Assembly: GCA_900769465.1 (NCBI GenBank)
Contig: CAAGGT010000283.1
Location: forward strand, 1-6,552
Direction: 5' to 3'
Length of the DNA: 6,552 nucleotides
From: Bacteroidaceae bacterium
GTDB lineage: Bacteria; Bacteroidota; Bacteroidia; Bacteroidales; Bacteroidaceae
Made by a program: the position numbers and the translations under genes. The notes below the pieces were generated by a model. It searched no databases. It was given only the letters and a program-made list of their open reading frames with translations, and had not been told where the DNA came from. Of the stretch, positions 1-6,253 are shown piece after piece (position 1 is the stretch's first letter; each line of letters begins with the position of its first letter).

Positions 1-60
1 CCGCCCACTTTTTTAATTGACGCTCTTCGAAGCTGACAGATTAGGACATTTCAGATTGAG
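1..60 (+). other. Short leader upstream of the sigma-like gene
   Basis: No complete gene fits here. All three forward frames contain a stop (14-16, 18-20 and 34-36). A frame open from position 1 to the TGA at 34-36 could be the last 11 codons of an upstream gene, but nothing in it is recognisable. There is no ATG before position 98. The stretch holds a T-run, a TTGAC at 17-21 and the 8-bp palindrome CTTCGAAG, none of which makes a convincing promoter or terminator. Confidence 0.4.
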
Positions 61-705
61 TTGAACCCCTTTTCAGTTAGAAGAGTGGACAAGAAAGATG
101 TGTTAAAAAAGACGGCGGCGATCCCCGATGATGAGTCCGCCAAAAGACGCGCTCAACTACTGCAAAAGTATGTGATGCCGCATAAAAATCTGGTGTACAG
201 CATCTGTATCAAGTACACATACAATCAGGAAGATATAGAAGATAACTATGTCGAGGCACTAGTGAACTTCTACAAGTATATGGACAGCTACGACCCTGCA
301 AGACCGGTGAAGACCTGGATATATGCAGTGACAAAACGCCTTGTGGCTGACCTCAATAAGCGTAATAAACCCCGTACTCCACCAGACGATAGTGTCGACG
401 TTAAAGAGTTGCGCTCCACATTGTTGGATGAGTGCAACCCTTCGGCGAACTGTATGGGTATGAATAACTATAAGGACTATTACAGTGACGAGATTCTGTG
501 GGCACTGGATCAGATAAAACCTATATACCGTGAGGCATTCTTGCTGCAACAAGCAGGCTACAAGATCAGCGAGATAATGGAGATTACCTATCAGAATGGA
601 ACGCTACAAACAAAGAATGTCGAAACGGTAAAGAGTCGATTGTTTTTGGCAAAGGCACAACTTAGAAAATTACTTACAAGAGATGGAGAAAAAAGAGTGG
701 ATTGA
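61..705 (+). CDS. ECF/sigma-70-like RNA polymerase sigma factor, phage-type
   Basis: This is probably a small sigma factor that recruits host core RNA polymerase to phage promoters. Region 2 spans about residues 30-101: a helix with NLVYSICIKY, the acidic QEDIEDNYVEAL segment, FYKYMDSYDPARP, and then KTWIYAVTKRLVADLNKR (84-101), which matches the usual FKTWLYRIARN..D..R block of region 2.3/2.4. A linker follows, and region 4 covers about 142-206 (ALDQIKPIYREAF, GYKISEIMEI, then VETVKSRLFLAKAQLRKLL). Its helix-turn-helix carries roughly nine extra residues (TYQNGTLQTKN) where ECF factors have a short turn. The frame opens at 37 and has no ATG before Met39, so TTG at 61 is the best start; GTG at 85 or 100 is possible. 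The stop overlaps the next gene by 23 nt. Sigma assignment is fairly secure; target promoters are unknown. Confidence 0.82.
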   Translation: MNPFSVRRVDKKDVLKKTAAIPDDESAKRRAQLLQKYVMPHKNLVYSICIKYTYNQEDIEDNYVEALVNFYKYMDSYDPARPVKTWIYAVTKRLVADLNKRNKPRTPPDDSVDVKELRSTLLDECNPSANCMGMNNYKDYYSDEILWALDQIKPIYREAFLLQQAGYKISEIMEITYQNGTLQTKNVETVKSRLFLAKAQLRKLLTRDGEKRVD

Positions 706-1297
706 AGGGTGCAAGCGTGTATTTACCAAGTTGGTAAAAGATACGCTGTGGGAGGATTTCAAATTTCCGAATGGTGGAAGGTCTGAGCGGTATATAGGAG
801 ATTGTTACGATAGACTGCTTAAAAAATATACCATAAGTACTGAATGCCTTGTTGATTTTTGTGTTTGCCAGGTCAGTACAATAATGTCATTCAATACTGA
901 TACAAAATATAGGTATCGATGGAATATCACCCATTCATTTGGAGATAAAGCGATTTATCGTTTTCAGATATATGATGATAAGAGAAGATATTACGATGAC
1001 AGATGGCTGCATAAACATAATCTATCTCGACAAGATTTCTTGTCAATGTTAAGAGACCGAAAAAGTCATCCTCTATTGAAGTATGTATTTCCGGAATATG
1101 AAGAACATACAAAATACCTTAATCACTCTTCTGAGATAGGATACATAATTTGTGGAACTTCTACGCTTATGTGGACTCCATTTTCTCCTATCTGTACGAA
1201 ATGTACATACTCTAATTTGTGCGAAGAGAGGACAAAGCATGTGTATCCTCACTTGTATAGTTTAAGATGCGAGACCTGGGCAAAACAAAATAGATGA
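683..1297 (+). CDS. Hypothetical protein with a C-terminal four-cysteine cluster
   Basis: I do not recognise this 204-residue protein. The body (1-160) is basic and rich in aromatic residues, with many Tyr, Lys, Arg and Asp; it shows no signal peptide or membrane segment. The C-terminus holds C171-x2-C174-x5-C180-x15-C196. CxxCx5C followed by a further Cys could bind zinc or an iron-sulfur cluster; the CTKCTYSNLC core recalls the C-terminal Cys triplet of Cas4/AddB nucleases, but I see no clear PD-(D/E)xK nuclease motif. The gene starts inside the sigma gene (23-nt overlap) and ends in an ATGA overlap with the helicase. That placement suggests a replication accessory such as a helicase loader or DNA-binding protein, which is inference only. 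It is clearly AT-richer than the genes after 2711: one sampled 60-nt line is 21/60 G+C. Confidence 0.65.
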   Translation: MEKKEWIEGCKRVFTKLVKDTLWEDFKFPNGGRSERYIGDCYDRLLKKYTISTECLVDFCVCQVSTIMSFNTDTKYRYRWNITHSFGDKAIYRFQIYDDKRRYYDDRWLHKHNLSRQDFLSMLRDRKSHPLLKYVFPEYEEHTKYLNHSSEIGYIICGTSTLMWTPFSPICTKCTYSNLCEERTKHVYPHLYSLRCETWAKQNR

Positions 1298-2655
1298 AGA
1301 TGAATGAGATATCGCCACTAAGCGTCGAATTCCTATATGAGCTTTATGCAACCGCATTAAGGCACGAGCATCTATGTGCAATACTCTCACAGCATATGCG
1401 AAGTGAGTATCTGCCAGATCGTTCATTTCAGCGCATTCAGACGGTAATAAAGAACCACTATCAAGCATATAAAGAGCCTCCTTCTTACGCTGTTTTATCT
1501 CAGGCATTTAATCAAGATATTGATGCCTTGGAGCTTTTGGATACATTCCGAGATTGGGATAATGGTCAGAGCGTTGATGCTATGACCGATATGTTGGAGT
1601 CATACATCAAAGGAGTCAAGCTTCAGAAAGTCTATACTGAGGTCGGAACATTGTACAACGACAATCAACAAGCGAAAGCCGAGAATGTACTTAGGCAGTA
1701 TGCTGAATGGGTCGCAGGGTTCACCTTAAAGAGCGTGGCTTTTGTTAATGTGGCCGAGACTTTTATGGAGCGTTATGAGGCAAACAAGAAGAGAGAGGCT
1801 GAAGAAGCATCTTCTGGTGCTTCTAAGGTTGTCCGTTTTTACATTCCTTTTCTTGATGATATTAACAAGGGACGAAGTCTTAGAGGTCAATTGACTTGCT
1901 TCTTGGCATCTACAGGTGTGGGAAAATCACATATTGCCAAATGGATTGGTGTCAGAGCCAAAATTGATGATAGGCTTAATGTTCTCCATTTCCAGTTAGA
2001 GGGTTCGGAAGATGAGGCATTGAACGCCTATTCAGGTGGACTGATATCAAAGAACTCGTATTACTATGAGAAGGGAATTATCCCAGAGCACGAGATGCAA
2101 AAATACCGGAAGCAAATAGAAACATACGGAGGAAACATTGATGTTAAAAGTTACCCAAGATTTAATGCGCAGGTTTCCACTATTGATATCCGAGATGGCA
2201 TCTCTGAATATCGAAAAATTAAGGGCTGTAGTCCGGACATTGTCATTATTGACTCGATGGATCTGCTCACCGATGCTTCTCGACGCAACTGGGGCGCAGA
2301 ACACGAAAGGTCGAAGCGTATTGCAGTTGCTAATGACTTAAAAGACCTTGCAGCAGACGAAAATGTATGGATGGTTGTAACATATCAATCTACAATCGAG
2401 GATAGAGACTGGCTGAATAACGAAAACAATGTGCTCACAGAGTTTAACTGTGCTGAGGCAAAAGGTTTGGCAAGACCATGCACTCACCTTATTTCGCTCA
2501 ATCAGTCATCTTCGGAGCGCAAGGAGAATGTTATGCGACTACATATTGCAAAGAGCCGTTTCTTTCAAAAGGGTGCGACAATAAAGATCGCCACAGATTA
2601 TGATAATGAGGTCTTCTACGACAGTAAAAGGTCTTTGGCTCTTGAACAAGAATAA
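1294..2655 (+). CDS. dnaB: Replicative DNA helicase, DnaB family
   Basis: A hexameric 5'-3' replicative helicase that would unwind the fork ahead of the phage polymerase. Its 453 residues are normal for DnaB. An alpha-helical DnaB_N-like domain covers roughly residues 8-75 (LSVEFLYELYATALRHEHL, ILSQHMRSEYL, FQRIQTVIKNHY). After a linker comes the RecA-like domain, about 185-445. Walker A is ASTGVGKS (205-212). Motif 1a is LHFQLEGSEDEA, with the likely catalytic Glu236. Walker B is PDIVIIDSMD (314-323), with Asp320. Motif H3 is VVTYQST, with Gln365. The C-terminal IAKSRFFQKG supplies Lys420 and Arg422, where DnaB has its arginine-finger segment (KNRNGPTG). All ATPase motifs look intact. ATG 1294 overlaps the previous stop (ATGA) and suggests coupled translation; ATG 1300 is an alternative start. 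No intein or intron is seen. Confidence 0.92.
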   Translation: MKMNEISPLSVEFLYELYATALRHEHLCAILSQHMRSEYLPDRSFQRIQTVIKNHYQAYKEPPSYAVLSQAFNQDIDALELLDTFRDWDNGQSVDAMTDMLESYIKGVKLQKVYTEVGTLYNDNQQAKAENVLRQYAEWVAGFTLKSVAFVNVAETFMERYEANKKREAEEASSGASKVVRFYIPFLDDINKGRSLRGQLTCFLASTGVGKSHIAKWIGVRAKIDDRLNVLHFQLEGSEDEALNAYSGGLISKNSYYYEKGIIPEHEMQKYRKQIETYGGNIDVKSYPRFNAQVSTIDIRDGISEYRKIKGCSPDIVIIDSMDLLTDASRRNWGAEHERSKRIAVANDLKDLAADENVWMVVTYQSTIEDRDWLNNENNVLTEFNCAEAKGLARPCTHLISLNQSSSERKENVMRLHIAKSRFFQKGATIKIATDYDNEVFYDSKRSLALEQE

Positions 2656-2710
2656 TTTTTTTGCTCACTTTATAAACTTTAGCTCCTGCACTTCGACTAT
2701 TCCTAAATAT
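2656..2710 (+). other. AT-rich gap between helicase and primase
   Basis: Only 55 nt separate the helicase stop from the preferred primase ATG. The gap begins with a T-run and holds AT-rich sequence with no Shine-Dalgarno-like stretch before the ATG at 2711, as is common for Bacteroidota genes. The small repeat CTTGAACAAG just before the T-run (2640-2649) is too short for a credible terminator hairpin. The primase frame stays open across the gap back to an ATG at 2600, but the residues that would be added look unlike primase. Confidence 0.4.
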
Positions 2711-3745
2711 ATGGATTTATCAGCGAAGGAATATCAGCATTTGGTGCAGGAAATAGCACGCGAGATGGGCGCAAAGCGTGACGGTACGGGTAAGAACCTT
2801 ATCGTGCCGCGTTGCCCCTTCTGCGGCAAGTCGGGAGGTAAGTTCGGCATCTACATAGGACCGGAGACCGCCCGCCGTGAGCCTTTTATGGCACACTGCT
2901 TCTCGTGTGGCAAGTCTACACGCACCCTCGGACAACTCTTGGAAGCCATAGGCCGTTTGGACCTGATGGTTACACCTACGGCAGATATCACCGCTCCATT
3001 GCAGTTTGTTTTGGGCGTGGAGCCAGAGGAGATTGATGATATGTTGACCATAACCGAGTTGCCGGACTTCTACAAGCGTACATTCAGCCACCCATACCTC
3101 AAAGAGCGAGGTTTTACCTATGATGACTACGACTATTTCCCAGTGGGCATTACCAATCGTCTCAATCCTCGCTTTGAGGATTATGTGATATTTCCCATCA
3201 TTGACAACGGGGAAAATGTGGGCTTCGTGGGTCGTCATACATGGTCAAAGAGCGATATCGATGCCCATAACCGCAAGGTCAAGTCCAATGGTGGCTTCAA
3301 GATATTGCGCTACCGCAACTCTGTCAATAACGACTTCTCCAAACTACTATATAACTATGATGCTATTCACGAGGGTGAGACCGATACGGTTATCCTCGTG
3401 GAGGGCATCTTTGATGTTATAGCCCTGACCCGCAAGATGGAGCTATATGATAATCCCAGAGTGGCTGTTGTAGCAACCTTCGGAAAGAAGATCTCCGATG
3501 TCCAGGTCTATAAACTCCAATGCAAGCGCGTTCAGACGGTGATTGTTGGCTACGATGGTGATGCTGTCGAGCCTGTGAAGAAGGCAGCCGGCAGACTCGC
3601 CAAATACTTTACTGTCTTTGTCGCCAACATCGCAGATGCCCATAAGGACTGGGACGAAATGAGCGTGGAGGAGATATTCGACATTTTCGTTCAACGCCTT
3701 CAATCTCCCTCAAACTTCAAACTACGAAAGGTTCAAGAGTTATGA
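2711..3745 (+). CDS. dnaG: DNA primase with zinc ribbon and Toprim domain (DnaG-like)
   Basis: Makes the RNA primers for replication. With the start at ATG 2711 it has 344 residues. The N-terminal zinc ribbon uses C35-PF-C38 and C63-FS-C66, with His62 adjacent. A catalytic-core segment follows (YLKERGFTYDDY, then YVIFPIIDNGENVGFVGRH), as in DnaG and phage T7-type primases. The Toprim domain has VEGIFDV (Glu231, Asp235), VVATFGKK, and GYDGDAVEP (Asp282, Asp284), the acidic triad that binds metal. There is no helicase domain and no obvious DnaG C-terminal helicase-binding domain, so it is shorter than cellular DnaG; the neighbouring DnaB-type protein is the likely partner. An in-frame ATG at 2600 lies inside the helicase and would add 37 unconserved-looking residues, so I rejected it. 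It ends in an ATGA overlap with the polymerase gene. Confidence 0.9.
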   Translation: MDLSAKEYQHLVQEIAREMGAKRDGTGKNLIVPRCPFCGKSGGKFGIYIGPETARREPFMAHCFSCGKSTRTLGQLLEAIGRLDLMVTPTADITAPLQFVLGVEPEEIDDMLTITELPDFYKRTFSHPYLKERGFTYDDYDYFPVGITNRLNPRFEDYVIFPIIDNGENVGFVGRHTWSKSDIDAHNRKVKSNGGFKILRYRNSVNNDFSKLLYNYDAIHEGETDTVILVEGIFDVIALTRKMELYDNPRVAVVATFGKKISDVQVYKLQCKRVQTVIVGYDGDAVEPVKKAAGRLAKYFTVFVANIADAHKDWDEMSVEEIFDIFVQRLQSPSNFKLRKVQEL

Positions 3746-5493
3746 TGCAAGAACTTATTCAGTGGCTCGATGCCCAAAACATAGACTATACCATCATTGA
3801 CAATGAGGTCGTAGAAATCCCGAACTTCGGCAAGATGTTTCTTGCCGACCTGTCGGGAGTGGAATCCATCTTCAAGAGCAAGGATGGTGATGTTAGATTC
3901 AACCTTATGGGAAACCCGCAGGAACTGCAGGACGAGGGAATCTTCTATGTGGCGTTCCCATTTGGCAACAACTGGTATTACTATGATCTGCGAGAAGAGT
4001 TTCGCTTCAATATCCTAAAGCATATAGGCAAGCCAAAGTCTCCGAAACATAATATCCCGTTTGTCAATATCGGCGTGCATACGCCTTTTGAGTTGCTTAA
4101 CGCATCGGGCTCGATAGATGGGCTATGCCGCAAGGCAAGGTGGCTTGGACAAACAGCAGTAGGCATTTGCGACCGTAACACAATGGCCGCCACGCTCAAC
4201 CTGCAAAAGGAGTGTGCGAAGGCGGGGATTAAACCTGTGTTTGGTTACACCCTTACAATGCTGCATAACGAAACAAAGGTCGAGATAAAGATATACGCTC
4301 TTAGCAACAAAGGACTGCATAACCTGCTCAATATTCAACGAGAGGTAATGGTAAACTCCGAGGAAGGTGTAATCAATTATTCGGAACTATTTCTCTATGC
4401 CGAAGGGTGTGCCATTGTCTTTGCCACTCGCTCGGCATACTGGATAACGGAGAATCCTCGCCATATTGAGCGGATGAAGGAGCGATTCGATGCCGTCTAT
4501 TATCAGGTCGATGGCAACGAGTATAAAGCTGACCGCATAGACCGTGAGAAGTTAGCCGCATTGAAACACTACTTCGAGAATTGTTACGATACAGTAAACG
4601 ATTCGTTTACCGTAGAGCCTATTCTTATAGCAGATAGCTACTACATAGACCGTGATGATGCTAAGTCGAAGATCGTGCTTAACAAGATTGCTACGGGTGC
4701 TGCCCACGAGCAGAGCGAGGAGCAATACTTCAAGAGCGTAGATGAGCATCACAACACTCTGCAACCACTCTTTTCAGAGAAGTGGGACTTTGACAGACTC
4801 TTTGAGAGGATGTGCCGACATACGGTGGATATTGCCGAGCGTACCGATGCCACCTTTGAGACGGGCAAGATGTTTATGCCCGAATATATGATGCGCCCCG
4901 AGGAGCAAGAACGCTATGGCGATAGACGCACGATGTTTCTCCGCCTGCTCGACGAGGGGCTCGCGGAGAAGATTCCGGAGACGAAGCACCAAGTTTACAG
5001 AGAGCGATTAGATGAGGAAGTGTATATCATTGAATCTACCGACAATGTGGACTACTTCCTTGTGCAATGGGACATGGTGCGTGAGGCGAAACGCCGAGGC
5101 ATTGCAACGGGTATCGGTCGTGGCTCAGCAGGAGGCTCGCTCGTGTCGTATCTGCTGGGGATAACCTCCATTGACCCGATAAAGTATGATCTTATCTTCT
5201 CACGATTCCTTGTCCCGGAGCGATGCGGACTAAGTTGGAAAGATAAGCTGACTGTTCTTGCTCCCGATATACCCATACAGCGAGGTATGGAGTACATAGA
5301 GGTTGAGATTGAAAATACAACATACAGACTGCATCCCGAAGCCAAACTGCGCATTGTGCGTGATGGCAACGAAATGACTATTACAGCCGATAAATTGAGT
5401 TGTGGCGATGACATCCTATTAGACCGCCGAGATTGCTTGTGGAACTTAAAGGAGATAGCCAATGAACAACTACGAACATCTGAGCCCCTATAA
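3742..5493 (+). CDS. dnaE: DNA polymerase III alpha subunit (DnaE-like), N-terminal part lacking the catalytic aspartates
   Basis: This is the front part of a C-family replicative polymerase. Residues 1-106 form an extension not found in E. coli DnaE. The PHP domain starts at about 107 (FVNIGVHTPFELL) and continues through GICDRNTMAATL (141-152), KAGIKPVFGYTL and ILIADSYYI. After a linker comes VDYFLVQWDMVREAKRRGIA and the palm motif GIGRGSAGGSLVSYLLGITS (457-476), then the conserved DPIKYDLIFSRFLVPER (478-494). In DnaE the catalytic PD-x-D-x-D follows almost at once. Here an inserted beta-rich segment (495-572) follows instead, and the frame stops at 583. A complete alpha subunit is about 1,100 residues or more, so fingers, catalytic aspartates, tau/beta-binding parts and OB fold are absent. 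The start ATG overlaps the primase stop (ATGA); ATG 3745 is an alternative. The last 32 nt overlap the methyltransferase. Family identity is secure; whether the product is active is unknown. Confidence 0.9.
   Translation: MMQELIQWLDAQNIDYTIIDNEVVEIPNFGKMFLADLSGVESIFKSKDGDVRFNLMGNPQELQDEGIFYVAFPFGNNWYYYDLREEFRFNILKHIGKPKSPKHNIPFVNIGVHTPFELLNASGSIDGLCRKARWLGQTAVGICDRNTMAATLNLQKECAKAGIKPVFGYTLTMLHNETKVEIKIYALSNKGLHNLLNIQREVMVNSEEGVINYSELFLYAEGCAIVFATRSAYWITENPRHIERMKERFDAVYYQVDGNEYKADRIDREKLAALKHYFENCYDTVNDSFTVEPILIADSYYIDRDDAKSKIVLNKIATGAAHEQSEEQYFKSVDEHHNTLQPLFSEKWDFDRLFERMCRHTVDIAERTDATFETGKMFMPEYMMRPEEQERYGDRRTMFLRLLDEGLAEKIPETKHQVYRERLDEEVYIIESTDNVDYFLVQWDMVREAKRRGIATGIGRGSAGGSLVSYLLGITSIDPIKYDLIFSRFLVPERCGLSWKDKLTVLAPDIPIQRGMEYIEVEIENTTYRLHPEAKLRIVRDGNEMTITADKLSCGDDILLDRRDCLWNLKEIANEQLRTSEPL
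5224..5457 (+). other. Inserted beta-rich segment in the polymerase, weakly Hint/intein-like
   Basis: Codes for residues 495-572 of the polymerase, directly after RFLVPER, where the catalytic aspartate motif should begin. It starts with Cys495 (CGLSWKDKLTVLAPDI), then has YIEVEIENTTYRL, LRIVRDGNEMTITADKLSCGD and DDILLDRRDCLWNLKEI. The order strand, 'RDGNEM-x-x-x-A-x-x-L', 'GDDILL' resembles the later half of split-intein N-fragments (strand, TxxH, turn, 'GD'). Against this, it lacks the usual CLxxDTxV start, the block-B TxxH histidine is not in place (PEAKL; His531 is nearby), and the first half is short. It could equally be a lineage-specific insertion in phage DnaE proteins. Confidence 0.45.
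5448..5455 (+). promoter_or_regulatory. Shine-Dalgarno-like site before the methyltransferase
   Basis: AAAGGAGA lies 6-7 nt upstream of the ATG at 5462, inside the polymerase reading frame. It is the clearest ribosome-binding site in the window and supports the 5462 start. The same bases encode Leu-Lys-Glu-Ile of the polymerase, so the match could be partly coincidental. Confidence 0.5.
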
Positions 5494-6253
5494 CGGCTGC
5501 GACCTCTACCAAGGTGATGCCCTCGATGTACTCCCTATGCTTGCCGAGCAGGGTGTCAAGGCAGATATGATACTCACAGACCCCCCTTACGGCACTACTC
5601 ACTGCCGTTGGGATTCGCCCATAGATATAATGAAGATGTGGCAGGTGCTTCGTGGCGTTACTACGCCTACGACACCCATACTGCTCTTTTGTCAGCAACC
5701 ATTTACCAGCGTGCTTGGAGCCTCAAACCTCAAGCAGCTACGCTATTCGTGGGTGTGGGAGAAGACACAGCCTACAGGCTTTCTGAATGCCAAGCGTATG
5801 CCTATGAAGGCACACGAAGATATACTCGTATTCTACGACAGACTGCCGACATACAACCCCATAAAGACCGATGGTCATAAACGCAAGGTTGTTATGGCAG
5901 CACACCAGCGTAAGTGTAACGCCGGGGAGATATACCATAAGCACGACAACTATCGTGATTACATCTCCACAGAACGCTTTCCACGCAGTGTCATCAAGTT
6001 CAAGACCGATAAGCAGACATCGTGTCTGCACGCAGCGCAGAAGCCTGTGGCACTGCTTGAGTACCTAATCCGCACCTACACCAACGAGGGTGATTTAGTG
6101 ATTGACTTTGCTATGGGTAGTGGCAGTACCGCCATTGCCTGCCGAAATACAGGACGCAGATTTATCGGAATAGAGATTCAAAGAGACATATTTCAAACCG
6201 CATTAAAGCGAATAACAGATGAGCACAACCCAGGAGATCTGGGTGGACATTAA
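5462..6253 (+). CDS. Beta-class DNA adenine N6-methyltransferase (N4/N6 methylase family)
   Basis: Transfers a methyl group from S-adenosylmethionine to DNA, most likely adenine N6. The 263 residues carry the family motifs in beta-class order. First comes the LYQGDALDVLPML lead-in (15-27), then catalytic motif IV TDPPYGT (DPPY at 40-43). The central target-recognition region runs to about 188 and includes RFPRSVIKF. Motif X is AAQKPVALLEYLI (QKPV at 193-196, usually HPTQKPV), and the SAM-binding motif I is VIDFAMGSGST (Asp215, Gly219, Gly221). All catalytic motifs look intact. No restriction enzyme is visible, so it is probably a solitary phage methylase against host restriction, or cargo of a mobile unit with the HNH gene. 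The start at 5462 lies 32 nt inside the polymerase frame. The recognition sequence cannot be read from the sequence. The end overlaps the HNH gene by 35 nt. Confidence 0.92.
   Translation: MNNYEHLSPYNGCDLYQGDALDVLPMLAEQGVKADMILTDPPYGTTHCRWDSPIDIMKMWQVLRGVTTPTTPILLFCQQPFTSVLGASNLKQLRYSWVWEKTQPTGFLNAKRMPMKAHEDILVFYDRLPTYNPIKTDGHKRKVVMAAHQRKCNAGEIYHKHDNYRDYISTERFPRSVIKFKTDKQTSCLHAAQKPVALLEYLIRTYTNEGDLVIDFAMGSGSTAIACRNTGRRFIGIEIQRDIFQTALKRITDEHNPGDLGGH

Noticed and set aside
17..60. TTGACG at 17-22 as a -35 box for a promoter before the sigma gene
   Set aside because: No acceptable -10 hexamer lies at normal spacing, and Bacteroidota promoters use a different consensus (TTTG / TAnnTTTG), which I do not find here.
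2636..2664. Rho-independent terminator after the helicase
   Set aside because: The inverted repeat before the T-run allows only about a 3-bp stem with a 4-nt loop, too weak to terminate transcription.
2600..2710. Earlier primase start at ATG 2600
   Set aside because: It would overlap the helicase by 56 nt and add a 37-residue extension with no primase character; ATG 2711 starts cleanly before the zinc ribbon.
2720..3238. 172-codon minus-strand open frame opposite the primase
   Set aside because: It lies entirely opposite the zinc-ribbon and catalytic-core coding sequence and shows no recognisable domain, so it is a shadow frame.
5260..5283. LAPDIPIQ (506-513) as the polymerase catalytic PD-x-D-x-D motif
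   Set aside because: Only the first Asp fits; the second and third positions are Pro and Gln, and the spacing from RFLVPER is about ten residues too long. The following residues do not look like the palm domain.
5440..5560. 5' half of a self-splicing group I or group II intron at the polymerase break
   Set aside because: The methyltransferase starts inside the polymerase frame, leaving no room for an intron core upstream, and I see no clear catalytic-core sequence. A core downstream of the HNH gene cannot be excluded.
5494..6250. Polymerase continuing in another frame through a simple frameshift
   Set aside because: The region is fully occupied by an intact methyltransferase with all motifs; the other frames show no DnaE-like sequence.
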